64,000 nt of DNA from Streptomyces sp. NBC_01335 (GCF_035953295.1 NZ_CP108370.1:1922001-1986000); one strand, 5' to 3'; shown: positions 45,002 to 55,067, numbered from the stretch's first letter. Program-made: numbers and translations. Notes: generated by a model from the letters alone, not told the origin.

Positions 45002-46237
45002 TCAGCGGACGGCGGACTTCAGGGGCACGGCGGGGTCGGCGGCCCGCTCGGGGTCGACGGCCCCGCCCGCGGCGATCACCTTGCGGCCCTGGGTCAGATC
45101 GCGCGGACGGCCGACCGCCAGCAGGGCGACCAGCGCGCCGTCGCGCAGCCAGAGCACGGTCCACTCCTCGTCGGCGGGGTCGCCGCGCCACAGCAGGGTG
45201 TCGGCGTCCGCGTGGTGCCCGGCGTACTGGACGAACCGGCCGAACTGCTCGGACCAGAAGTACGGCACCGGGTCGTACGGCTCCGGGGCACCGGATTCCA
45301 CAGCCCCCGCGATGCCCGCCGCGACCGTGCGCGGCCCCTGGAGCGCGTTGTCCCAGTGGTGCACCAGGAGGCGTGCGCCGTAGCGCGCGGAGGGGTACGA
45401 GGCGCAGTCCCCGACGGCGTACACCCCGGGCGCCGAGGTGCGCAGCCAGGCGTCGGCGGTCACCGATCCGTCGGGGCCGAGCGCGAGGCCGGAGCCGGTG
45501 AGCCAGCCGGTGGCGGGGCGGGCGCCGATGCCGACGACCACCGCACCGGCCGGGAGCCTGCGGCCGTCGGAGAGGACCACGGCGCCGGGTTCGACGCGGT
45601 CGACCCGGGCGCCGGTGAGGAGCGTGGCGCCGCCGCCGGCGTACCAGCCGGCCATGGGGGCGGCGACCTCGGCGGGCAGCACCCCGGCGAGCGGACGGTC
45701 GGCGGCCTCCACGACGGTGACCGTGCAGCCGGCGGCGCGGGCGGCGGTGGCGAACTCGGCGCCGATCCAGCCGGCGCCGACCACGACGACGTCGTGGCGC
45801 TGGGCGAGGACGGGCCGCAGCCGGGCCGCGTCGTCCAGGGTGCGCAGCAGGTGGGTGCCGGGGACCCCGGCGGCGCCGGGCAGCGTCAGAGGTTCGGCGC
45901 CGGTGGCGACGACCAGCACGTCGTACGGCACCGGGCCGTCCGGGGTGTCCACCTCCCGGTCGGCGGGGCGCAGGCCGGTGACGGAGAGCCCGAGGCGCAG
46001 CCCGACGTCGAGCGCCTCGAAGTCGATGCCGAAGGCGGAGTGCTCGGCGGTGCCGAGGAGCACGGCCTTGGAGAGCGGCGGCCGGTCGTAGGGCTGGTGC
46101 GGCTCCGCGCCGATCAGGGTGATGGGCGCGGTGTACCCCTGGTCCCGCAGCGCGACGGCGGTCTGTACACCCGCCATGCCCGCTCCGACGACGACGACGC
46201 CGTGCTCCGGTGCCCGCTGCTCGCTCTGTTCGCTCAC
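45002..46237 (-). CDS. FAD-dependent pyridine nucleotide-disulfide family oxidoreductase
   Basis: The 411-residue flavoprotein has an N-terminal FAD site (VVVVGAGMAGVQTAVAL), PYDRPPLSKAVL, the NAD(P)H site VVVGAGWIGAEFA and the second FAD segment GVYAVGDCASYP. It resembles ferredoxin/rubredoxin reductases that pass electrons to oxygenases or P450s. The partner is not encoded nearby. The GTG start is preceded by TAGGGT at six bases with no Shine-Dalgarno, consistent with a leaderless transcript. It is divergent from the thiamine operon. Confidence 0.92.
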   Translation of the reverse strand: MSEQSEQRAPEHGVVVVGAGMAGVQTAVALRDQGYTAPITLIGAEPHQPYDRPPLSKAVLLGTAEHSAFGIDFEALDVGLRLGLSVTGLRPADREVDTPDGPVPYDVLVVATGAEPLTLPGAAGVPGTHLLRTLDDAARLRPVLAQRHDVVVVGAGWIGAEFATAARAAGCTVTVVEAADRPLAGVLPAEVAAPMAGWYAGGGATLLTGARVDRVEPGAVVLSDGRRLPAGAVVVGIGARPATGWLTGSGLALGPDGSVTADAWLRTSAPGVYAVGDCASYPSARYGARLLVHHWDNALQGPRTVAAGIAGAVESGAPEPYDPVPYFWSEQFGRFVQYAGHHADADTLLWRGDPADEEWTVLWLRDGALVALLAVGRPRDLTQGRKVIAAGGAVDPERAADPAVPLKSAVR

Positions 46238-46243
46238 GCACCC

Positions 46244-46249
46244 ACCCTA
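46244..46249 (-). promoter_or_regulatory. -10 box of a probable leaderless transcript (oxidoreductase gene)
   Basis: TAGGGT (minus strand) ends six bases before GTG 46237. Confidence 0.5.
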
Positions 46250-46347
46250 AGCACCTGACGCGCCCTCAGTCATCGGGGTGGGCGGGCCGCCCCGGCGACT
46301 GACTCGTACCGCGCGGACGGCGGGGTTTAGGGTGGCTGCGGAAAGAC

Positions 46348-46438
46348 ACTCGCGGGAGCCCGGACGCACCGGGCTGAGAGGGAGGCTGGCGGCCTCCGAC
46401 CGTACGAACCTGATCCGGGTCATGCCGGCGAAGGGAGG
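46348..46438 (+). promoter_or_regulatory. TPP riboswitch of the thiOSG operon
   Basis: The RNA has the conserved TPP-binding sequence CTGAGA at 46374-46379 and the segment GAACCTGATCCGGGT at 46406-46420. It closes with GCCGGCGAAGGGAG near 46425-46438. Its 3' arm overlaps GGGAGGGG, the likely ribosome-binding site of thiO. TPP binding should therefore lower translation. The promoter is unclear; TAGGGT near 46328 is a candidate. Confidence 0.95.
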
Positions 46439-46450
46439 GGCTGGACGCCC

Positions 46451-47691
46451 ATGCGTGCATCACAGGAACCGTCCTCCGCCGCGGGCGGGGACACGGCGGG
46501 CGGGGGCACGAGCGGCGCCGACCGCCGGGGGCCCTCGTACGACGTGCTCGTCGTCGGGGGCGGCATCATCGGCCTGGTGACCGCCTGGCGGGCGGCGCAG
46601 GCGGGGCTGCGGACGGCCGTCGCCGATCCGGAACCGGGCGGCGGGGCCGCCCGGGTGGCCGCCGGGATGCTGGCCGCCGTCACCGAACTCCACTACGGCG
46701 AGCAGATGCTGCTCGGGCTCAACCTCGCCTCCGCCGCCCGCTATCCGGAGTTCGTGGCGGAGCTGGAGGCGGCGAGCGGCCGGGAGACAGGCTTCCGCGC
46801 CTGCGGCACCCTCGCGGTGGCGCTGGACTCCGACGACCGGGCGCACCTGCGCGAACTGCACGCCCTCCAGGAGCGGTCCGGCCTGGAGGCGCAGTGGCTG
46901 TCGGGGCGCGAGTGCCGGCGTCTTGAGCCGATGCTGGCGCCGGGCGTGCGGGGCGGGCTGCGGGTGGACGGCGACCACCAGGTCGACCCGCGCCGGCTGG
47001 CGACCGCCCTGCTGACGGCCTGCGAGCGGGCCGGGGTGGACTTCCACCGCAGCCCCTGCGAGCGTCTCGACGTCGCGCGCGGGCGGGCGTCCGGTGCGCT
47101 GCTCGCGGACGGCACGGCGGTCTCGGCCGGCCAAGTGGTGCTCGCCGCCGGAAGCCTCAGCGGCCGGCTCCCCGGACTGCCGGAGGGCGTCGCCCCGCCG
47201 GTGCGCCCGGTGAAGGGCCAGGTGCTGCGGCTGACCGTGCCGCGCGCGTACGCCCCCTTCCTCAGCCGGACCGTGCGCGCGGTGGTGCGGGGCCAGGACC
47301 TGTACCTCGTACCGCGCGAGAACGGCGAGCTGGTCGTCGGCGCGACGAGCGAGGAGATGGGCTGGGACACCACGGTGACGGCGGGCGGGGTGTACGAGCT
47401 GCTGCGCGACGCCCACGAGCTGGTGCCGGGCATCACCGAGCTGCCGCTCACCGAGACCCTGGCCGGGCTGCGTCCCGCCACCCCGGACAACGCGCCGGTG
47501 CTCGGCCCGACCGCGCTGCCGGGGCTGCTCGTCGCCACCGGCCACGGCCGCAACGGGGTGCTGCTCACCCCCGTCACCGGCGACGCCATGGCGCACGCGC
47601 TGACCACCGGCGAGCTGCCGGATGTGGCCCGCCCGTTCGCGCCGGGCCGCTTCACCGTCCCAGTCGTCCCCGCGCGCGAGGAGCAGTACGC

Positions 47692-47695
<4 letters not shown>
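46451..47695 (+). CDS. thiO: Glycine oxidase ThiO
   Basis: ThiO oxidises glycine to the imine used to build the thiazole ring of thiamine. The 414-residue flavoprotein has a Gly/Ala-rich N-terminus (about 28 residues) and the FAD site VLVVGGGIIGLVTAW. The DAO-family C-terminal region is LAGLRPATPDNAPVLGP, followed by GHGRNGVLLTPVTG. The start ATG 46451 is 12 bases after the riboswitch end. It overlaps thiS as ATGA. Confidence 0.96.
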
Positions 47696-48710
<1,015 letters not shown>

Positions 48711-48805
48711 CCGGCGGACGGTCCCGGGCGGCCGTGTTGTCACGGCTCGGCTGCGATACGGCCCCGGGCCCGCTCCGGGGCGTCCGGGGTGCCGGCGGCG
48801 GCTCG

Positions 48806-48811
48806 TAGACT
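48806..48811 (+). promoter_or_regulatory. -10 box of a probable leaderless transcript (PASTA kinase gene)
   Basis: TAGACT ends six bases before GTG 48818. Confidence 0.5.
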
Positions 48812-48817
48812 CGTCGG

Positions 48818-50770
48818 GTGGACACGACCCTCCAGGACCCGCTGCTCGGACGGCTGCTCGACGGCCGCTACCGCGTCGACGCGCGTATCGCCGTGGGCGG
48901 GATGGCCACGGTCTACCGGGCCGTGGACATCCGGCTCGACCGGGTGCTCGCCCTCAAGGTGATGCATCCGGCGCTCGCGGCCGACGCCTCCTTCGTCGAG
49001 CGCTTCATCCGGGAGGCGAAGTCGGTGGCGCGCCTCGCGCACCCCAACGTGGTGTCCGTCTTCGACCAGGGCGCCGAGGGCGCGTACGTCTACCTCGCCA
49101 TGGAGTACGTCGCGGGGTGCACGCTCCGCGAGGTGCTGCGGGACCGGGGGGCGCTCCAGCCGCGCGCCGCGCTCGACATCCTGGAGCCGGTGCTGGCGGC
49201 GCTGGGCGCGGCGCACCGGGCGGGGTTCGTGCACCGCGACATGAAGCCGGAGAACGTCCTGATAGGGGACGACGGCTGGGTGAAGGTCGCCGACTTCGGG
49301 CTGGTCCGCGCGGTCGGCACCGCCACCGACACCACCGGCTCCCTGCTGGGCACGGTCTCCTATCTCGCCCCGGAGCAGATCGAGCACGGCACCGCGGACA
49401 CCCGCTCCGACGTGTACGCCTGCGGTGTCGTGCTGTACGAGATGCTGACCGGCGCCAAACCGCACACCGGCGAGAACGCGGCCCAGATCATCTACCAGCA
49501 CCTCAACCAGGACGTGCCGCCGCCCTCCGCCGCCGTCCCCGGGCTCTCCCCGGCGCTGGACGCGCTGGTGGCGGGGGCCACCGCGCGCGACGCCCGGGCC
49601 CGCGCGCAGGACGCGGTGGTGCTGCTCTCCGAGACCCTGGAGGCCAGGGCCCTGCTGAGCGACGCGGAGCTGGACGCCGTACCGCCGCGGGCGCACGCCC
49701 CGGCCGGCGCCTCGGGCGTCTCCGGCGCGGAGGACCGTACGAGCGTGCTGCCGCGCGCCGTGGCCGAGGACCGGGGCGCCACCCACCGGACGAGCCGGCT
49801 GGAGATGCCCGCCGCCGCCACCGCCTCGGTAGCGCCCGGCCGGCCCCGGCGGTCGGCGCGGGCGGGAGGCTCCGGGGGCCGGCCGCGCCGCGGGGTCTGG
49901 GCCGCGGTCACCGCGCTGCTGGTGGTGCTGCTGATCGGGGGCGGTGTCTGGTACATCAACTCGGGCCAGTTCACCCAGGTCCCCTCGCTCCTCAACCAGA
50001 CCCAGGCGACCGCGGAGAAGCGGCTCACGGCGGCCGGGCTCGACGTGAAGTCCGTCGACAGGGCGTACAGCGACACGGTCGACCGGGGCTCGGTGATCAG
50101 CAGCGACCCCGCGCCCGGCGACCGGGTCCGGGGCAACGAGTCGGTGAAGCTGGTCGTCTCGCGGGGGCCGGAGATCGTGGAGGTCCCCGACGTGGCGGGG
50201 ACCTCGCTGGCCGACGCGCGCCGGTCCCTGAAGGAGGCCGGTCTGGCGCCGGGCATGGTGACCCGGGAGTTCAGCGAGGAGGTCGGGCGCGGTGAGGTGG
50301 TCCGTACGGACCCCGGGGCGGGCACCGGCCGCCACCCCGACTCCGCCGTGGCACTGGTCGTGAGCAAGGGCGCCCCGGTCGACGTGCCGGACGTCTCCGG
50401 GCTCTCCGTCGAGGACGCCACCGCCGCCCTGGAGGAGGAGGGGCTCAAGGCCGAGGCGAAGCCCGGCCGGGTCAACTCCCCGGAGGCGGCCGGCGACGTC
50501 GCCGAGCAGACCCCGGCCCCCGGCGCCGAGGCGGCCGAGGGGGACACCGTCCAGCTCACCGTCTCCAAGGGTCCCCGGATGATCGAGGTGCCGGACGTCA
50601 CCGGCAAGGACGTCGACGAGGCGCGGGACCTCCTGGAGGACGCCGGGTTCGAGGTCAAGGTCGACCGGCCGTTCCTCTCCTTCAGCGACACGGTCGGGAG
50701 CCAGTCCGTCGACGGCGGCGGCCGGGCCGCGGAAGGATCGACCATCACCATCAGGACCAAGGGACTGTGA
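48818..50770 (+). CDS. PknB-type Ser/Thr kinase with four PASTA domains
   Basis: The 650-residue protein has a cytosolic Hanks kinase domain (about 15-285): glycine loop AVGGMATVY, catalytic lysine K47, HRDMKPEN with D141, and DFG starting at D159. A Pro/Ala/Arg-rich linker and one membrane helix (about residues 365-388) follow, then four extracytoplasmic PASTA repeats (about 390-650) that sense muropeptides or lipid II. Such kinases phosphorylate division and wall proteins. It overlaps the endonuclease IV start as GTGA. It is not in the dcw cluster but may act on it. Confidence 0.95.
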   Translation: MDTTLQDPLLGRLLDGRYRVDARIAVGGMATVYRAVDIRLDRVLALKVMHPALAADASFVERFIREAKSVARLAHPNVVSVFDQGAEGAYVYLAMEYVAGCTLREVLRDRGALQPRAALDILEPVLAALGAAHRAGFVHRDMKPENVLIGDDGWVKVADFGLVRAVGTATDTTGSLLGTVSYLAPEQIEHGTADTRSDVYACGVVLYEMLTGAKPHTGENAAQIIYQHLNQDVPPPSAAVPGLSPALDALVAGATARDARARAQDAVVLLSETLEARALLSDAELDAVPPRAHAPAGASGVSGAEDRTSVLPRAVAEDRGATHRTSRLEMPAAATASVAPGRPRRSARAGGSGGRPRRGVWAAVTALLVVLLIGGGVWYINSGQFTQVPSLLNQTQATAEKRLTAAGLDVKSVDRAYSDTVDRGSVISSDPAPGDRVRGNESVKLVVSRGPEIVEVPDVAGTSLADARRSLKEAGLAPGMVTREFSEEVGRGEVVRTDPGAGTGRHPDSAVALVVSKGAPVDVPDVSGLSVEDATAALEEEGLKAEAKPGRVNSPEAAGDVAEQTPAPGAEAAEGDTVQLTVSKGPRMIEVPDVTGKDVDEARDLLEDAGFEVKVDRPFLSFSDTVGSQSVDGGGRAAEGSTITIRTKGL

Positions 50771-51636
50771 ACATGCGCAACCCGGTGGGCGGACACGTCC
50801 CGGTGGCCGGCGGGCTGGTGAAGACCGGCCTCGGCTACGCCGACGAGCTGGCGGCCGAGACCGTCCAGGTCTTCGTCGCGAACCCGCGTGGCTGGGCCAC
50901 TCCGGCGGGGAAGCCCGATCAGGACGAGCTGTTCCGCAAGGAGTGCGAGGCCCGGGACATGCCGGTGTACGTGCACGCCCCGTACCTGATCAACTTCGGC
51001 TCGCACACCGAGGCGACCGTGGAGAAGTCCGTGGAGTCGCTACGGCACTCGCTGCGCCGGGCGCGCGAGATCGGCGCGCTGGGCGTCGTCGTCCACACCG
51101 GTTCGGCGACGGGCGGCCGGCCGCGCGAGGAGGCGCTGGCGCAGGTGCGTGACCACATGCTCCCGCTGCTGGACGAGCTGACCCACGACGACGATCCCGA
51201 TCTGCTGCTGGAGTCCACCGCCGGCCAGGGGTCCTCGCTCTGCTCGCGGACCTGGGACTTCGGACCGTACTTCGAGGCGCTGGACTCCCACCCCAGGCTG
51301 GGCGTCTGCCTGGACACCTGCCACATCTACGCGGCGGGCCACGACCTGGCCGGTCCGTCCGGGATGCGGCAGACCCTGGACCTGCTGGTGGAGACGGTCG
51401 GCGAGGGGCGGCTGAAGCTGATCCACGCCAACGACTCCAAGGACGTGGTCGGCGCCCACAAGGACCGGCACGAGAACATCGGCTCGGGCCACATCGGCGC
51501 GGAGCCGTTCCGGGAGCTGTTCGCACACCCGGCGACGGCCGGGGTGCCGCTGGTCATCGAGACACCGGGCGGGAAAGAGGGGCACGCGGCGGACGTGGCG
51601 CGGCTGAAGGAGCTGCGGGACTCCGTGGGTGGCTGA
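50767..51636 (+). CDS. nfo: Deoxyribonuclease IV (AP endonuclease)
   Basis: Endonuclease IV cuts DNA at abasic sites in base-excision repair. The 289-residue barrel protein has the trinuclear zinc ligands of the family: VHTGS, LLLESTAG, CLDTCHIYAAGHD, KLIHANDSKD and ENIGSGHIG, plus VIETPGG. The GTG start overlaps the kinase stop codon (GTGA), implying coupling; ATG 50773 is an alternative. Coupling to a PASTA kinase is odd functionally. Confidence 0.93.
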   Translation: MNMRNPVGGHVPVAGGLVKTGLGYADELAAETVQVFVANPRGWATPAGKPDQDELFRKECEARDMPVYVHAPYLINFGSHTEATVEKSVESLRHSLRRAREIGALGVVVHTGSATGGRPREEALAQVRDHMLPLLDELTHDDDPDLLLESTAGQGSSLCSRTWDFGPYFEALDSHPRLGVCLDTCHIYAAGHDLAGPSGMRQTLDLLVETVGEGRLKLIHANDSKDVVGAHKDRHENIGSGHIGAEPFRELFAHPATAGVPLVIETPGGKEGHAADVARLKELRDSVGG

Positions 51637-51664
51637 GGTCCCGGGCGGGCGGGCCCCTGCGGGC

Positions 51665-52297
51665 TCAGAGCTCCGGGCCGTCCCCGGGCTTCTCCTGGTA
51701 GGAGTAGCGCTGCTCGCTCCACGGGTCGCCGATGTTGTGGTAGCCGCGCTCCTCCCAGAACCCGCGGCGGTCGGCCGTCATGTACTCGATGCCGCGGACC
51801 CATTTCGGGCCCTTCCAGGCGTACAGGTGCGGGACGACCAGGCGCAGCGGGAAGCCGTGCTCGGCGGTGAGCAGGTCGCCGTCCTTGTGGGTGGCGAAGA
51901 GGGTGCGCTCCGAGGCGAAGTCGGCTAGTCGGAGGTTCGAGGAGAAGCCGTACTCGGCCCACACCATCACATGGGTGACGTCGTCGGCGGGCGGTGCGAG
52001 ACCGAGGACCACGGAGGCGGGTACGCCGCCCCACTCGGAGCCCAGCATGGAGAACTTGGTCACGCAGTGCAGGTCGGCGACGACCGAGGAGAAGGGGAGT
52101 TCCGAGAACTCCTCGTGGTTCCAGCAGTGCTTCCCGCCGTCGGCGGTGGCTCCGAAGACCCGGAATTCCCAGCGCTCGGGGCGGAACTTGGGCACGGGCC
52201 CGTAGTGGGTCACCGGCCACCCGCGTTGCAGACGCTGGCCCGGCGGAAGCTCGGACTGCCCCGATACGCGGTATCCCTCGCTCTCCGGCTGACCCAT
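51665..52297 (-). CDS. Molybdopterin-dependent oxidoreductase (sulfite-oxidase-like)
   Basis: The 210-residue protein has the sulfite oxidase core fold with the molybdenum-ligand cysteine C78 in DLHCVTKFS. WAEYGFSSNL and GFPLRLVVPHLYAWKGPKW are also typical. It lacks the C-terminal dimer domain of eukaryotic enzymes and any Tat signal, so it is a small cytosolic member. Its substrate is unknown. ATG 52297 is used since the conserved sequence begins about 30 residues later; CACCAT six bases upstream could be a -10 element. Confidence 0.88.
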   Translation of the reverse strand: MGQPESEGYRVSGQSELPPGQRLQRGWPVTHYGPVPKFRPERWEFRVFGATADGGKHCWNHEEFSELPFSSVVADLHCVTKFSMLGSEWGGVPASVVLGLAPPADDVTHVMVWAEYGFSSNLRLADFASERTLFATHKDGDLLTAEHGFPLRLVVPHLYAWKGPKWVRGIEYMTADRRGFWEERGYHNIGDPWSEQRYSYQEKPGDGPEL

Positions 52298-52449
52298 GCC
52301 TCCATGGTGACAGACAGGCAAGGGTGCTGGTGACCAGGCGGGGACCAACCGGGCAATACCTACTAAGCATGTACTTACTGGACGGCCGGGGGGCGCGGTG
52401 CGAGGATGCGCCCAACTGTCCGGTACACCGGTTGGAAGGAGCCTCTGCA

Positions 52450-52929
52450 ATGCAGGGCGACCCCGAGGTCATCGAGTTCCTGAACGAACAGCTGACGGCC
52501 GAACTGACTGCGATCAACCAGTACTTCCTGCACGCGAAGATGCAGGACAACTTCGGCTGGACGAAGCTCGCCACGTACACCCGGGCCGAGTCGTTCGACG
52601 AGATGAAGCACGCGGAGATCCTGACCGACCGGATCCTCTTCCTCGACGGCCTCCCGAACTACCAGCGCCTCTTCCACGTGCGCGTCGGCCAGACGGTGAC
52701 GGAGATGTTCCAGGCCGACCGCCAGGTGGAGGTCGAGGCGATCGACCGCCTCAAGCGCGGTATCGAGGTCATGCGGGCGAAGGGCGACATCACCTCGGCC
52801 AACATCTTCGAGACGATCCTGGAGGACGAGGAGCACCACATCGACTACCTGGACACCCAGCTGGAGCTGGTGGAGAAACTCGGCGAGCCCCTCTACATCG
52901 CCCAGCAGATCGAGCAGCCGGAGGGCTGA
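52450..52929 (+). CDS. bfr: Bacterioferritin
   Basis: The 159-residue subunit forms a 24-mer iron-storage shell with haem. M52 is the haem ligand, and the ferroxidase residues E18, E51, H54, E94, E127 and H130 are at their usual positions. GGAAGGAG precedes the ATG by eight bases, so the long open frame upstream is rejected. It faces bfd, whose product is needed to reduce and release the stored iron. Confidence 0.97.
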   Translation: MQGDPEVIEFLNEQLTAELTAINQYFLHAKMQDNFGWTKLATYTRAESFDEMKHAEILTDRILFLDGLPNYQRLFHVRVGQTVTEMFQADRQVEVEAIDRLKRGIEVMRAKGDITSANIFETILEDEEHHIDYLDTQLELVEKLGEPLYIAQQIEQPEG

Positions 52930-52957
52930 CCCACCGGTCGACGGCGGAAGGGCCTGC

Positions 52958-53036
52958 GGCCCCGGTCAGACGGCCCCGGTCAGGCGGCCCCGGTCAGGCG
53001 GCTTCGGTCAGACGGCCCCGGTCAGGCGGCTTCGGG
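52958..53036. repeat. 14-base tandem repeat, about 5.6 copies, between and into bfd
   Basis: Copies related to GGCCCCGGTCAGGC fill 52958-53036 with changes at two or three positions. The bfd stop codon (53022-53024) lies inside the fifth copy, and the C-terminal few residues of Bfd are encoded by the last copies. bfr ends 29 bases before the array. Confidence 0.9.
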
Positions 53037-53303
53037 AAACGCGGCGGCCGGTGGCTGCACGGAGGCGGCCGGCGGGTCGGCCGACGGACCCACCGAGGCG
53101 GCGAGCGGGTCGGCGCGGCGCTCCAGCAGTTCGCGGCGCGGGCACTCGCCCCGGCCCAGCAGCGCCTGGATACGGCGGACGCAGCCACCGCAGTCGGTGC
53201 CGGCCTTGCAGGCGGAGGCGATCTGCCGGGGGGTGCAGGCACCGGCCTCCGCATGCTGCTTCACCTGCTGTTCGGTGACGCCGAAGCAGGAGCAGACGTA
53301 CAT
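53022..53303 (-). CDS. bfd: Bacterioferritin-associated ferredoxin
   Basis: Bfd binds bacterioferritin and passes electrons to release Fe2+. The 93-residue protein has the [2Fe-2S] ligands C4, C6, C38 and C41 in its first 50 residues. The 40-residue tail is Pro/Ala-rich and has no role that I can infer. ATG 53303 has GGGAGGTGA upstream. An iron-box-like site 44-62 bases before the start suggests repression by a DmdR/IdeR-type regulator when iron is plentiful. The stop codon lies in a 14-base tandem repeat. Confidence 0.94.
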   Translation of the reverse strand: MYVCSCFGVTEQQVKQHAEAGACTPRQIASACKAGTDCGGCVRRIQALLGRGECPRRELLERRADPLAASVGPSADPPAASVQPPAAAFPEAA

Positions 53304-53346
53304 GCGGTTCACCTCCCGGGGAGCGTGCGGGCACCCCCCGACGCGG

Positions 53347-53365
53347 TGAGGCAAACCTAACCTTA
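53347..53365 (-). promoter_or_regulatory. Iron box (DmdR/IdeR site) upstream of bfd
   Basis: On the minus strand the sequence TAAGGTTAGGTTTGCCTCA matches 14 of 19 positions of the known iron-box consensus. It lies in the bfd promoter region. Confidence 0.75.
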
Positions 53366-53397
53366 CCCATCGGAGCGGGTGGGCAAAAGCCCCGGAA

Positions 53398-53440
53398 CGC
53401 CCGTGGGGCACGGATCACATGGATCCGTGCCCCACGGGCG
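53398..53440 (-). terminator. Terminator of the DAHP synthase gene
   Basis: A perfect 19-base-pair stem (53398-53416 with 53422-53440) and a five-base loop lie 68 bases after the stop codon on the minus strand. Confidence 0.85.
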
Positions 53441-53507
53441 CGTCGGCGCGGGCCCTTCGCGGACCTACCGGCTACCGGGCACCGGGCACCGGCCACCGGT
53501 CGCGGAC

Positions 53508-54860
53508 TCACTGGTCGCGGTACATCTCCGCGACGAGGAAGGCCAGGTCGAGCGACTGGCTGCGGTTGAGCCGCGGGTCGCAGGCCGTCTCGTAGCGCTG
53601 GTGCAGGTCGTCCACGAGGATCTCGTGGCCGCCGCCGACGCACTCGGTGACGTCCTCGCCGGTGAGCTCGACGTGGATGCCGCCCGGGTGGGTGCCCAGG
53701 CCCTTGTGCACCTCGAAGAAGCCCTTGACCTCGTCCAGGACGTCGTCGAAGCGGCGCGTCTTGTGGCCGGAGGCGGCCTCGAAGGTGTTGCCGTGCATCG
53801 GGTCGGTGACCCAGGCGACGACCGCGCCGGAGGCGGTGACCTTCTCGACCAGCTCGGGGAGCTTGTCGCGGACCTTGTCGGCGCCCATGCGGACGACGAA
53901 GGTCAGCCGGCCGGGCTCGCGCTCCGGGTCCAGGCGGTCGATGTAGCTGAGCGCCTCGTCGACGGAGGTCGACGGACCGAGCTTGATGCCGATCGGGTTG
54001 CGGATCTTCGACGCGAACTCGATGTGCGCGCCGTCCATCTGGCGGGTGCGCTCACCGATCCAGACCATGTGACCGGAGGTGTCGTACAGCTCGCCGGTGC
54101 GCGAGTCGGTGCGGGTCAGCGCCGTCTCGTAGTCGAGCAGCAGCGCCTCGTGCGAGGAGTAGAACTCGACCGCCTTGAACTCGGCCGGGTCGGTACCGCA
54201 GGCCTTCATGAAGTTCATGGCGTTGTCGATCTCGCGGGCCAGCGCCTCGTAGCGCTGCCCCGAGGGGGACGACCGCACGAAGTCCTGGTTCCACGCGTGC
54301 ACCTGGCGCAGGTCGGCGTAGCCACCGGTGGTGAAGGCGCGGACGAGGTTCAGCGTGGAAGCGGACGCGTGGTACATCTGCTTCAGCCGCTGGGGGTCCG
54401 GGACGCGGGCGGCCTCGGTGAAGGCGAAGCCGTTGACGGAGTCGCCGCGGTATGTCGGCAGGGTCACCCCGTCGCGGGTCTCGGTCGGCTTGGAGCGCGG
54501 CTTGGAGTACTGTCCGGCGATCCGGCCCACCTTGACGACCGGGACGGCCGCCGCGTAGGTCAGGACGGCGCTCATCTGGAGCAGCGTCTTCAGCTTGGCC
54601 CGGATGTGCTCGGCGGACACGGCGTCGAAGGCCTCTGCACAGTCGCCGCCCTGCAGCAGGAACGCCTCGCCCTTGGCGACGGCTCCCATGCGGGCGCGCA
54701 GCTGGTCGCACTCGCCCGCGAAGACGAGCGGCGGATACGACGCGAGGTCCGCGAGTACATCGCGCAGCGCCTCGGAGTCGGGGTACTCGGGCTGCTGCGC
54801 CGCGGGAAGGTCTCGCCAGGTGTTGCCACCGGCGACGGAGGTATTGGCGTTCACGGTCAC
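53508..54860 (-). CDS. aroF: Class II 3-deoxy-7-phosphoheptulonate synthase
   Basis: This enzyme joins phosphoenolpyruvate and erythrose 4-phosphate in the first step of aromatic synthesis. The 450-residue class II protein has the family sequences FAGECDQLRARM, LLQGGDCAEAF, KVGRIAGQYSKPRS and VEFYSSHEALLLDYE. SGHMVWIGERTRQ and VTDPMHGNT follow. The start is GTG 54860 (MTVNANTS); a GTG two codons earlier is less likely. TAGGCT seven bases before 54860 points to a leaderless mRNA. Divergent from the trp leader and fused anthranilate synthase gene. Confidence 0.96.
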   Translation of the reverse strand: MTVNANTSVAGGNTWRDLPAAQQPEYPDSEALRDVLADLASYPPLVFAGECDQLRARMGAVAKGEAFLLQGGDCAEAFDAVSAEHIRAKLKTLLQMSAVLTYAAAVPVVKVGRIAGQYSKPRSKPTETRDGVTLPTYRGDSVNGFAFTEAARVPDPQRLKQMYHASASTLNLVRAFTTGGYADLRQVHAWNQDFVRSSPSGQRYEALAREIDNAMNFMKACGTDPAEFKAVEFYSSHEALLLDYETALTRTDSRTGELYDTSGHMVWIGERTRQMDGAHIEFASKIRNPIGIKLGPSTSVDEALSYIDRLDPEREPGRLTFVVRMGADKVRDKLPELVEKVTASGAVVAWVTDPMHGNTFEAASGHKTRRFDDVLDEVKGFFEVHKGLGTHPGGIHVELTGEDVTECVGGGHEILVDDLHQRYETACDPRLNRSQSLDLAFLVAEMYRDQ

Positions 54861-54867
54861 GGGCACC

Positions 54868-54873
54868 AGCCTA
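54868..54873 (-). promoter_or_regulatory. -10 box of probable leaderless DAHP synthase transcript
   Basis: TAGGCT (minus strand) ends seven bases before GTG 54860. Confidence 0.55.
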
Positions 54874-54947
54874 CGGGGTCACGGGCTGCGTCCAACCGGT
54901 CGCTCAGCAGTTGAGACGACGGCTCGCACGATCGCGCGCCGTGGCGC

Positions 54948-54953
54948 TAGGAT
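54948..54953 (+). promoter_or_regulatory. -10 box of the trp leader transcript
   Basis: TAGGAT ends six bases before the ATG of the leader peptide; the leader mRNA would start at or beside that codon. Confidence 0.6.
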
Positions 54954-54959
54954 CGCCGC

Positions 54960-55028
54960 ATGTTCACGCACACGACCCAGAACTGGTGGTGGCCCGCTCG
55001 ACGGCGGCCCGCTGACAGTTCGCGCTGA
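54960..55028 (+). CDS. trpL: trp operon leader peptide
   Basis: This 22-codon open frame begins MFTHTTQN and has three consecutive tryptophan codons (TGG) at positions 9-11. It ends at TGA 55026-55028. Ribosome stalling at these codons when charged tRNA-Trp is scarce would let the antiterminator form. It is followed at once by the attenuator hairpin. It is too short for usual gene finding, and its start lies six bases after a -10 box. Confidence 0.92.
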   Translation: MFTHTTQNWWWPARRRPADSSR

Positions 55029-55047
55029 ACATTTCGCGAAGGCCGCC
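55003..55047 (+). promoter_or_regulatory. Antiterminator pairing of the trp attenuator
   Basis: GGCGGCC at 55003-55009, inside the leader reading frame, is complementary to GGCCGCC at 55041-55047, the 5' arm of the terminator. The two structures exclude each other. Confidence 0.65.
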
Positions 55048-55067
55048 CCGAGGGGCGGCCTTTTCTG
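55039..55067 (+). terminator. trp attenuator terminator
   Basis: Eleven base pairs (55039-55049 with 55052-55062) and a run of Ts broken by one C form an intrinsic terminator 10 bases after the leader stop codon. Confidence 0.88.

Noticed and set aside
52340..52385. Iron box upstream of bfr
   Set aside because: The AT-rich stretch before bfr does not match the 19-base consensus well; only the bfd side has a convincing site.
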